DNA from: Erysipelothrix sp. UBA3377 | Lineage (GTDB): Bacteria > Bacillota_I > Bacilli_A > Erysipelotrichales > Erysipelotrichaceae | Direction of reading: 5' to 3' | Length of the DNA stretch: 47,011 nt | Assembly (NCBI GenBank): GCA_002359085.1 | Contig: DEQB01000073.1 | Span: forward strand, 40,746-87,756 | Part shown: piece after piece, positions 23,268 to 30,337 of the stretch | How positions within the stretch are numbered: the stretch's first letter is position 1 | How the letters are laid out: each line of letters starts with the position of its first letter | Notes under the pieces: generated by a model | The model's input: the letters and a program-made list of their open reading frames with translations, nothing else | What the model was told of the DNA's origin: nothing | The model's database searches: none | Made by a program: the position numbers and the translations under genes

Positions 23268-24566
23268 TTATAACACATATTCAATCAATTTGGGTCTATC
23301 AACTTCAACATTTGAAAAGTCAAATGAACCCATGAATTCAGTAACATGTTTATCAGTAATTGGATTGGAACTGAGCAAGGTACCCAATAGCTCTCCCGCT
23401 TCAACTTTATCACCAATTTTTTTATTTAAAATAATACCGGCTTTCATATCAATATCATCCGTTACTTTCGTACGTCCCGAACCAAGATGTAAGGAAGCCA
23501 TACCCAATTCAAGCGCCAATAAATCTTTGATATATCCAGCTTTATCGGATTTAACTTCAACACGGTATTTTGCATCAATGAATCCATTTAAATCATCCAT
23601 AAAGACAACATCTCCACCTTGTGATTGAATCCATTCTTTAAATTTACGCAAAGCAGATCCATTTTCAATAGAAGCTTTGGCCATTTCATAGCCTGTCTCA
23701 AAAGAATCCGCAACCTTACCATGGTGCAACATATGACCCGATGCAACCAAACAAAGTTCTTCTAAGTCCTTTGGACCTTTATTTTGAAGTGTCATAATCG
23801 CTTCATAAACTTCCAATGCATTTCCAATATTGTATCCCAAAGGTTGGTTCATATTGGTTAACAATGCCGTAACATCTCTTCCCAATCTTTCACCAATTTC
23901 AATCATCGTTTGAGCCAAGGCTTTTGCGCTTTCTACGTCTTTCATAAAAGCACCTTCACCAAACTTAACATCAAGGACAATCGCATCTGCCCCACCCGCT
24001 ATTTTTTTAGACATAACAGACGCAGCAATAAGCGGTAATGATTGGACCGTACCTGTAACGTCTCTCAGTGCATAAAGAACCTTATCTGCATACACCAAAT
24101 TACCGGTTTGTCCAACTACAGCGATGTTAATGTCGTTCACTTGGTCAATAAATTGTTCATTTGAAATTTCAACTTGATATCCATCAATACTTTCAAGTTT
24201 ATCCAGCGTGCCACCTGTATGACCCAAACCACGGCCACTCATTTTAGCAACTTTACCACCACATGCGGCCACAATAGGACTGATCACAAGTGTGGTCTTA
24301 TCACCAACGCCACCGGTTGAATGTTTATCGACTTTAACACCCATAATATTGGACAAATCAATTTCATCGCCCGATTTAACCATGGCTTGTGTTAAATTGG
24401 CAGTTTCTTCTAAATTCATGCCTTTTAATACAATCGCCATCAATAAAGAAGCCGTTTGGTAATCAGGAATACTGCTGTCCGTAACGCCTTCAATCCAAAA
24501 ATTAATTTCTTCCTTAGAAAGTGCATGTCCGTCACGCTTTCTTTCAATAATTTCTACAATTCTCAT
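23268..24566 (-). CDS. pdp: Pyrimidine-nucleoside phosphorylase
   Basis: The enzyme phosphorolyses uridine, thymidine and deoxyuridine to the base and (deoxy)ribose 1-phosphate. The 432 residues have the N-terminal helical domain (MRIVEIIERKRDGHALSKEEINFWIEG), the family signature SGRGLGHTGGTLDKLES, the phosphate-binding KVDKHSTGGVGDKT and the C-terminal lipoyl-like domain (KAGIILNKKIGDKVEAGELL). Gram-positive members are usually the broad Pdp type and not strict thymidine phosphorylase. It lies one base past dfrA. With deoC it forms a deoxynucleoside breakdown route inside a thymidylate operon. Confidence 0.94.
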   Translation of the reverse strand: MRIVEIIERKRDGHALSKEEINFWIEGVTDSSIPDYQTASLLMAIVLKGMNLEETANLTQAMVKSGDEIDLSNIMGVKVDKHSTGGVGDKTTLVISPIVAACGGKVAKMSGRGLGHTGGTLDKLESIDGYQVEISNEQFIDQVNDINIAVVGQTGNLVYADKVLYALRDVTGTVQSLPLIAASVMSKKIAGGADAIVLDVKFGEGAFMKDVESAKALAQTMIEIGERLGRDVTALLTNMNQPLGYNIGNALEVYEAIMTLQNKGPKDLEELCLVASGHMLHHGKVADSFETGYEMAKASIENGSALRKFKEWIQSQGGDVVFMDDLNGFIDAKYRVEVKSDKAGYIKDLLALELGMASLHLGSGRTKVTDDIDMKAGIILNKKIGDKVEAGELLGTLLSSNPITDKHVTEFMGSFDFSNVEVDRPKLIEYVL

Positions 24567-24567
24567 A

Positions 24568-25017
24568 TTAAAAATCCTTCCTCTTATAAATTTCTAAAGT
24601 AAATGTTTTAAACTTTACGCTCTTGGTTTTATTAAAAACTGTTAAATCAATTTCAGGAAAGAACGTATCCCCGATTACATCGTTATCATGGATGATTGAA
24701 ATCACAAGTTTATCCGCAAATTGAATGGCTTCTTTATAGATTTCGCCACCCCCTGCTACTACAATTTCTTCGTCGAAGTCACCTTCTAGATAACGTTTTA
24801 AATCTTGAATATCATACTTCTCATCCCTTGAGACCACAAAAATATTGCGACCTTCAAGTTTTTTAGGCAATCCCTCATACGTAACACGGCCCATCACCAC
24901 TGTTTTATTCATGGTGTAGTCCTTAAAGTGTTGTAGGTCTTCTCGGTTTCTCCAAGGCATTGTGCCATTTAAACCCAAAGTTCGATGTTTATTCATGGCC
25001 GCGATTAAGGTAATCAT
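24568..25017 (-). CDS. dfrA: Dihydrofolate reductase
   Basis: DHFR regenerates tetrahydrofolate with NADPH after the thymidylate synthase reaction. The 149 residues begin ITLIAAMNKHRTLGLNGTMPW, with the active-site acid in REDLQHFKDYT and NADPH-binding TVVMGRVTYEGLP and VAGGGEIYKEAI. The usual LPW-x-x-PED reads MPWRNRED, so the proline is lost. It overlaps the thyA stop by one base (TAATG), as expected for a coupled thyA-dfrA pair. Confidence 0.96.
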   Translation of the reverse strand: MITLIAAMNKHRTLGLNGTMPWRNREDLQHFKDYTMNKTVVMGRVTYEGLPKKLEGRNIFVVSRDEKYDIQDLKRYLEGDFDEEIVVAGGGEIYKEAIQFADKLVISIIHDNDVIGDTFFPEIDLTVFNKTKSVKFKTFTLEIYKRKDF

Positions 25018-25886
25018 TAAACACTAACCTTTGCTTTAATCGCTGGGTGGTGATCATAATCGACAATTTCAAAATCTTCAAATTTAAAATCTTCAATTTC
25101 TTTTTGGTCACCATGAATCACAAGTTTCGGTAAAGCTTTAACATCTCTATGGAGTTGTGTTTGGACAACCTCGAAATGATCTTGGTAGATATGTGCATCC
25201 CCTAAGGTATGAACAAAATCACCCACTTCCAAATCTGTAATTTTAGCAATCATATGTAACATCAATGCATATGAAGCAATGTTAAAAGGGACACCCAAGA
25301 AAATGTCCGCACTACGTTGGTAAAGCTGCAATGACAGTTTACCTGATTCACTGACATAAAATTGTAAAAACGCATGACACGGTGGTAAAGCCATGTCTTC
25401 AAGTTCTGCAGGATTCCACGCACTTAAAATAATGCGTCTAGAATTGGGATTATTTCTAATGGTATCAATGACAATTTGTAATTGATCTACACCATTAAAG
25501 TTACGCCACTGTTTACCATAAACAGGACCCAAATCTCCATATTTAACCGCAAAAGAATCGTCTTCTACAATCTTATCTACGAATTCCTTCATACTTTCGC
25601 CCTGATAATCTTCAGAAGCTTTAAATTTCGCATAAGGCCATTCGTTCCAAATTCTAACTTTGTTTTCAACGAGCCACTTAATATTTGTGTCTCCACTGAT
25701 AAACCAAAGCAATTCTTTAGCCAAAGAAGCAAAGTGTACCCTTTTGGTAGTTAAAAGCGGGAACCCTTCGGATAAATCAAATCGCATTTGATATCCAAAA
25801 ACACTGCGTGTACCAGTTCCCGTTCTATCACTTCTATCTTCGCCATTATCCAATACATATTGGCATAATTCTAAATAGTTTCGCAT
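25017..25886 (-). CDS. thyA: Thymidylate synthase ThyA
   Basis: The enzyme methylates dUMP to dTMP using methylene-tetrahydrofolate. The 289 residues show RTGTGTRSVFGYQMRFDLSEGFP at the N-terminus, the catalytic Cys in LPPCHAFLQFYV, the nucleotide motif QRSADIFLGVPFNIASYA and HIYQDHFE. It heads the long run thyA-dfrA-pdp-scpA-scpB-rluB-rsmE-unknown-deoC, in which gaps are at most about 17 bases. A TATAAT about 16 bases before the ATG is the likely operon promoter. Confidence 0.98.
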   Translation of the reverse strand: MRNYLELCQYVLDNGEDRSDRTGTGTRSVFGYQMRFDLSEGFPLLTTKRVHFASLAKELLWFISGDTNIKWLVENKVRIWNEWPYAKFKASEDYQGESMKEFVDKIVEDDSFAVKYGDLGPVYGKQWRNFNGVDQLQIVIDTIRNNPNSRRIILSAWNPAELEDMALPPCHAFLQFYVSESGKLSLQLYQRSADIFLGVPFNIASYALMLHMIAKITDLEVGDFVHTLGDAHIYQDHFEVVQTQLHRDVKALPKLVIHGDQKEIEDFKFEDFEIVDYDHHPAIKAKVSV

Positions 25887-25902
25887 TTTATCACCTATAT
25901 TT

Positions 25903-25931
25903 ATTATACACGATAATTGCGAGATTAGAAC
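25903..25931 (-). promoter_or_regulatory. Probable promoter of the thyA-to-deoC operon
   Basis: A perfect TATAAT preceded by TG lies at 25903-25908 on the minus strand. A weak -35 (GTTCTA) at 17 bases falls inside the inverted repeat that spans the ssb-like stop codon. Confidence 0.5.
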
Positions 25932-25948
25932 GTTTAATAACGTTCTAA
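25925..25948. repeat. 10-bp inverted repeat across the ssb-like stop codon and the thyA -35 region
   Basis: Arms ttagaacgtt and aacgttctaa are perfectly complementary around a four-base loop. On the minus strand no U tract follows, so it is not a classical terminator. It could be a weak stem-loop ending the upstream mRNA, or an operator covering the thyA -35. Confidence 0.6.
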
Positions 25949-26224
25949 AAATTCAACTTGTTCCGCAATGATAACGGGATGGTCATTTCTTAATTCCAAA
26001 CGACCTTTTACGGCTATCAAAGTATTCAATTGAATGTGTTCACCAAGATCTTTTTGGAGACCTTTCCAAAGATAGACATCGAAAACATCATAGCGATATT
26101 CTCCTGTCGCCTCCCTAAAGTTAGATTTCACATTCAATTGAATGTAAGAAGAAGCATTCGATGGTGCTCCTTTCAAGATAAATGGCGCTGTTTTATAGCG
26201 TCCGATAACTTGAACATAATTCAT
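25934..26224 (-). CDS. Short single-stranded DNA-binding (SSB-like) OB-fold protein
   Basis: The 96 residues form one OB fold in SSB order: an N-terminal VQVIGRYKTAP strand, SYIQLNVKSNFRE, FDVYLWKGLQKDLGEHIQLNTLIAVKGRLEL and a closing IIAEQVEFL strand. The acidic C-terminal tail of replicative SSB is missing, so it does not look like the main replication SSB. PriB-like or SsbB-like roles are possible. It has its own promoter with a perfect TTGACA. Function is inferred from fold only. Confidence 0.7.
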   Translation of the reverse strand: MNYVQVIGRYKTAPFILKGAPSNASSYIQLNVKSNFREATGEYRYDVFDVYLWKGLQKDLGEHIQLNTLIAVKGRLELRNDHPVIIAEQVEFLERY

Positions 26225-26250
26225 TATCTGATTACCCCCTCATAATAATC

Positions 26251-26263
26251 TTAACAATATGTT
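26251..26263. repeat. Small palindrome over the ssb-like gene -10 box
   Basis: TAACA-ATA-TGTTA is a perfect inverted repeat that covers the -10 element. Further GTTAAC/TTAACA strings lie just upstream. It may be a repressor site; which protein binds is unknown. Confidence 0.35.
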
Positions 26264-26285
26264 AGCATCGTTAACACAAATGTCA
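26258..26285 (-). promoter_or_regulatory. Promoter of the ssb-like gene
   Basis: TTGACA and TAACAT on the minus strand are separated by 16 bases. The -35 overlaps the stop codon of the upstream M16 peptidase gene. Confidence 0.6.
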
Positions 26286-27527
26286 AGGTCTCATTTCAGT
26301 AAAAGAAACTGAATAAACGTTTAACATACTTAATATTTGTTGAATTTCCTCAGAATTGACGTTACGAATCTCCTTTAAGTAATCAAAGTACGAAACATTT
26401 TTAAAGAAAGCACTCAAAACATTGATCGCATAACGATCATATTGACTCAAAGAAAGGATCGATTCCCCAAAGTATCGCTTCGTAATTTGTTGGAAAATAA
26501 CTGAGTCAAATACCAAGTGATTCATTTTATCTGTGATCAACGCTTTGAACTCAGCATTCTTATCTCCTTCATTGAAGAAATATATAACCCCAAATCCATC
26601 TCTTAAATCCACATCATAACTAAAGTAGTCATTGATGATATCTTCATCCAACCATTCTTGAAAATCATCATTCAAATCAGAAAAATTCATATTTAAAATT
26701 GCGCGAATTAAGAACTCATCTTTCAAAGTATTTGAACCTTGATACTCAAATTTAAAACTCAAGCTCGCCTTGGGCGTTTGTACCTTAAATTGATACACAT
26801 CTTCCTCTTTAGAAACTTTTAAGGATTCCGGTTCAAAAACATCAATAACCTGTTTTTTATGATCTGGTTTGATTTTAGATGTGTTCACAATTTCAAGAAT
26901 GGATTCTGGTGCATCACCACTCACAATCACAAGGGCCATCTTTTTTGGGTTATAGTTTATTTCATAAGCCGTCAAAACATCGTCCAGTGTTGTGTCTCTT
27001 ACGGAAGCTTCATCACCACCAATGTCGTATCTTAAAGGATAGGTTTGGTAAACATTTTCATAAGTACGCATCAATAAATTCATATTGGGATTGTTTTCGT
27101 ACATTTTTAATTCTTCAACAATAATCCCTTTTTCTTTTTCGATACTCGCTTCATCTACATAAATACGATTTACCAATTTAATTAACAATCGTAAAGGCTT
27201 TTCTATAGCCTGTTGCGTACTGAAATAGTAAACCGTTTGATCATAAGAGGTAAACGCATTGGCGTTGGCACCCAACTCTGTAAACTGAGAAAGAATGTCT
27301 CCCTCTTCATCTTCAAAAAGTTTATGTTCCAAGAAATGGGCCAAACCTTTTTTATGATTCACAACTTCACCATTCACCTCTTGGACCAAATTTAAGGCTC
27401 CAAAACTTGTCCCATAGGCAGCGACAGATTTCTTAAATCCCGGTTTATAAACAATAAAAACATTCAAACCCGTGTCAGTAATTGTATGGTAAGCTTCCTC
27501 GTTAAATATATTTTCAATTTTCTTCAT
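26283..27527 (-). CDS. M16-family zinc peptidase (YmfH-like)
   Basis: This is an insulinase/pitrilysin-type metallopeptidase. The 414 residues contain the inverted zinc motif HFLEH (KGLAHFLEHKLF, about 62-73 from the chosen start) and the downstream glutamate helix EASIEKEKGIIVEELKMYENNP. An inactive-type C-terminal half follows. The frame is open to 27548, but the ATG at 27527 follows AGAGGA at good spacing, so it was chosen. It overlaps the second M16 gene by 14 bases; the two probably form a heterodimer, as in the ymfF-ymfH pair of Bacillus. Substrate is unknown. Confidence 0.88.
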   Translation of the reverse strand: MKKIENIFNEEAYHTITDTGLNVFIVYKPGFKKSVAAYGTSFGALNLVQEVNGEVVNHKKGLAHFLEHKLFEDEEGDILSQFTELGANANAFTSYDQTVYYFSTQQAIEKPLRLLIKLVNRIYVDEASIEKEKGIIVEELKMYENNPNMNLLMRTYENVYQTYPLRYDIGGDEASVRDTTLDDVLTAYEINYNPKKMALVIVSGDAPESILEIVNTSKIKPDHKKQVIDVFEPESLKVSKEEDVYQFKVQTPKASLSFKFEYQGSNTLKDEFLIRAILNMNFSDLNDDFQEWLDEDIINDYFSYDVDLRDGFGVIYFFNEGDKNAEFKALITDKMNHLVFDSVIFQQITKRYFGESILSLSQYDRYAINVLSAFFKNVSYFDYLKEIRNVNSEEIQQILSMLNVYSVSFTEMRP

Positions 27528-28704
27528 TATTTTGTCCTCTATATACAAAAGTAAACGGGTCTTTTATGTGATCTAAAACCGCTTTAACCTCTGCTTCTGT
27601 AACTTTCTCAAATGACGCGACCACATCACTGGGTTTATCATTCAAATTTAAGGTATGATTTCTAAATTCAAAACCAAGGGATTGACTGGCACTTTCACTG
27701 GTTGCTTCAATTCTATTAATCACATACTGTTTGGCACTGTTTAAATCCAAAGTATCTTCTGCAATTAACTTAAATTGTGCTTTAATTAAATCCAGTACGA
27801 TCGTCTCATTTTCTGGAGCGATACTCGTTGAAATATAAAACAAAGAATCATAAATCAATTGAGACGCATAAATACTATAACTTAAACTATTTTTCTCTCT
27901 TATATTTTGAAATAAGTAAGAAGAGGCACTTTGTCCTAAAATTGCCAAGAAAATTAGATATGGATAATACAAGGGATGATGGGGATGGATATCCGTTTCA
28001 TAAACTTGAATGAGTTCACTTTGAGGTGCATTGTGAGTTTCAAACTCAAAAATACTTTCAATGTGAGTTTTTGTAACTGAAGCTGAATCTATAGGTCTTG
28101 AGAAATCTACTGCTAAGGGTTCAACTTCCCCAATCATATAAAAGAGCGTACTTGCTTCTTTTAAAATTTCTTGATGAAACGCCGCAACATCAGCGACCGA
28201 AATTAAATTCAAATCATCCTCATAACCCAACATATTAATCCCAAAGCTTTGGTCTTTTCCCGCAAGTTCAAAGGCTTTATAGATCGCATACGTATTCGGA
28301 CTCTCTTGACTCCGCTTCATATTTTGTCTCACAACTTTTATTGCTTCTTTGACTGTGTTCTCATTAATTAAGGGATTCATAAAAACTTCTTTCATAAAAT
28401 CCAGATATGACTGATGTAAAGAAAGATCCACAAACTTCTCATTGATTCCTTTTAAAGTAAGTTCAATAACTTGATGTTTACCAACACTGTAGCTACGTGA
28501 ACCAAACTTTAAACCATACATCAAATCCATGGCTTGTGTCATTGCCTTTTTAGTTGGATACTGTATACTTCGATCGCCCAACAATTGCGTATAAACATTC
28601 GCGAGCGTTACGGTTTCTTTTTTTAATGTTATCAATACTTTTACCGACATCAAGACTTCATTAAATTTAGAATCTTGAATAATCGTTACACCTTCTTTAT
28701 TCAT
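27514..28704 (-). CDS. M16-family peptidase-like subunit without zinc motif (YmfF-like)
   Basis: The 396-residue protein has the M16 fold pattern (SVKVLITLKKETVTLANVYTQLLGD; later YYPYLIFLAILGQSASSYLFQNIREKNSLSYSIYAS, the C-terminal domain R/Y motif). It lacks HxxEH, so it is probably the non-catalytic partner of the downstream peptidase. The Arg/Tyr block that binds substrate in M16 enzymes is kept. The start follows ATGGAGG. It is divergent from pncB with overlapping promoters. Confidence 0.85.
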   Translation of the reverse strand: MNKEGVTIIQDSKFNEVLMSVKVLITLKKETVTLANVYTQLLGDRSIQYPTKKAMTQAMDLMYGLKFGSRSYSVGKHQVIELTLKGINEKFVDLSLHQSYLDFMKEVFMNPLINENTVKEAIKVVRQNMKRSQESPNTYAIYKAFELAGKDQSFGINMLGYEDDLNLISVADVAAFHQEILKEASTLFYMIGEVEPLAVDFSRPIDSASVTKTHIESIFEFETHNAPQSELIQVYETDIHPHHPLYYPYLIFLAILGQSASSYLFQNIREKNSLSYSIYASQLIYDSLFYISTSIAPENETIVLDLIKAQFKLIAEDTLDLNSAKQYVINRIEATSESASQSLGFEFRNHTLNLNDKPSDVVASFEKVTEAEVKAVLDHIKDPFTFVYRGQNNEEN

Positions 28705-28728
28705 TGTGCACCTCCATTATGGTATACT
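28700..28728 (+). promoter_or_regulatory. Promoter of pncB
   Basis: TTCATT and TATACT on the plus strand are separated by 17 bases; the -35 overlaps the start codon of the divergent M16 gene. The ATG follows AAGGAG about 40 bases downstream of the -10. Confidence 0.5.
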
Positions 28729-28735
28729 ATAGTAT
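28724..28735. repeat. 12-bp palindrome in the M16/pncB divergent promoter
   Basis: atactatagtat is a perfect palindrome. It contains a TATA-like -10 in both directions and so could serve overlapping divergent promoters, or a dimeric repressor. Confidence 0.4.
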
Positions 28736-28769
28736 GAAACTAAAACTTAAATAAAGCAAGGAGTAGAAT

Positions 28770-30212
28770 ATGATTTATAACGATGATATTGTCTTTTTAA
28801 CAGACCTTTATGAATTCACGATGGCTTACACTTATTTCCAAGAAAATCGCCATGAAGAAATAGTATATTTCGACATGTTTGCACGCCGTGTGCCTGATTC
28901 TGGAGGCTATATGATTTTTAGTGGCCTTTCACGTTTAATTGAAGGCATTCAAAACTTCAAATTTAATCAATCACACATTGATTATCTAATTGAATGTGGT
29001 TTTGATGATCCAGCATTCTTAGACTATTTACTCAATATGGAAATTACGCTAGATATTTGGTCAGTTGTCGATGGGACGGTCGTCTTTGGGAATGAACCCT
29101 TAATCGTTGTTAAAGGACCCATTATCCAAGCACAACTGATTGAAACATTCTTACTTTTATCCATCAATTACCCCACCCTTGTCGCAACCAAAGCCAGTCG
29201 CATCGTCACAGCCGCAAGAGGTCGCGCTGTATTGGAATTTGGAGCGAGAAGAGCCCATGGCTATGATGCCGCCACTGAAGGTGCACGTTCTGCCATTATC
29301 GCAGGAGCAACCGGTACATCCAATACCTTAGCAGGTGCCAAATATGGTGCTTATGTTTCTGGAACCATGGCCCACTCATACATTCAAATGCATGATACTG
29401 AATATGATGCATTTCTTTCATTTGCGAAAATTAACCCTGATAATGCTGTATTCTTAGTAGATACCTATGATACCCTTGAATCCGGGGTTATAAATGCGAT
29501 CAAAGTTGCGAAAGAATATCTCATGCCCAATGGATATCGTTTGAAAGCCATTCGACTTGATTCAGGTGACTTGGCATACCTTTCAAAAGAAGCACGAAAA
29601 ATGTTGGATGAAGCAGGTCTGAATGACTGTAAAATTATGGCATCAAACTCCCTGGATGAATATTTAATTGATGACTTAATTTATCAGGGCGCTGAAATTG
29701 ACCAATTTGGAGTCGGAGAAAAACTCATCACCTCCAAATCTGAACCCGTTTTGGGTGGTGTGTACAAACTCGTAGCGCAAGAAAAAGACGGTGAGATTAT
29801 ACCTAAAATTAAGGTCAGTGAAAACATCGGTAAAATCACAAACCCTGGTTATAAAAAACTGTATCGCTTTTATGATCGCACTACCAATAAAGCAGTTGCG
29901 GACTATATCGCACTTCATGATGAAGTCATTCCACAGGATGAGATTACCATTTTCGATCCTGAAGCACCTTGGAAAAAACAAACCATTACCAATTATGAAA
30001 TCAGAGACTTACACGTCCCCATCTTCGTAAATGGAACCTGTATTTATGAGGGCTATCCTTTATATAACACGGCAGTCTACGCAGAAAAGGAACGCGAAAC
30101 ATTTTGGGATGAAGTGAAACGTCTTCACTACCCCCACCAGTATTATGTTGACTTGTCTCAAAAACTTTATGATTTAAAACTTGCATTACTTCACAAGCAT
30201 AGTAACGATTAA
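28770..30212 (+). CDS. pncB: Nicotinate phosphoribosyltransferase
   Basis: The enzyme makes nicotinate mononucleotide from nicotinate and PRPP for NAD salvage. The 480 residues start with LTDLYEFTMAYTYFQ, the family opening, and contain EFGARRAHGYDAATEGARSA with the His that is phosphorylated by ATP. FLVDTYDTLESG, AIRLDSGDLAYLSKEARKML and IMASNSLDEYLI follow. The C-terminal Cys/His metal cluster of some long forms is absent. It is monocistronic with a promoter and a strong terminator. Confidence 0.97.
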   Translation: MIYNDDIVFLTDLYEFTMAYTYFQENRHEEIVYFDMFARRVPDSGGYMIFSGLSRLIEGIQNFKFNQSHIDYLIECGFDDPAFLDYLLNMEITLDIWSVVDGTVVFGNEPLIVVKGPIIQAQLIETFLLLSINYPTLVATKASRIVTAARGRAVLEFGARRAHGYDAATEGARSAIIAGATGTSNTLAGAKYGAYVSGTMAHSYIQMHDTEYDAFLSFAKINPDNAVFLVDTYDTLESGVINAIKVAKEYLMPNGYRLKAIRLDSGDLAYLSKEARKMLDEAGLNDCKIMASNSLDEYLIDDLIYQGAEIDQFGVGEKLITSKSEPVLGGVYKLVAQEKDGEIIPKIKVSENIGKITNPGYKKLYRFYDRTTNKAVADYIALHDEVIPQDEITIFDPEAPWKKQTITNYEIRDLHVPIFVNGTCIYEGYPLYNTAVYAEKERETFWDEVKRLHYPHQYYVDLSQKLYDLKLALLHKHSND

Positions 30213-30235
30213 ACACACCCAGACGGTGTGTTTTC
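30211..30235 (+). terminator. Rho-independent terminator after pncB
   Basis: A 7-bp stem (ACACACC with GGTGTGT) with a five-base loop is followed by TTTTCT, directly after the pncB stop. Confidence 0.85.
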
Positions 30236-30274
30236 TATCTCAACATACTCATATAAGCATTATCCTTTGAGCAC

Positions 30275-30303
30275 TTGTAAAGCAATTCTCGTTGTGGTAC
30301 TGT
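30275..30303 (+). promoter_or_regulatory. Possible promoter of the MacB-type exporter gene
   Basis: TTGTAA and TACTGT are separated by 17 bases, with TGG before the -10. A TATTAT just downstream is an alternative -10. Confidence 0.4.
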
Positions 30304-30337
30304 ATTATTTAAGTGATACATGAAAGGCAGGATTTTT

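Noticed and set aside
22907..23335. Plus-strand open frame of 142 codons opposite scpA and the end of pdp
   Set aside because: Low-complexity Ser/Asn-rich shadow across two real genes, without a start site.
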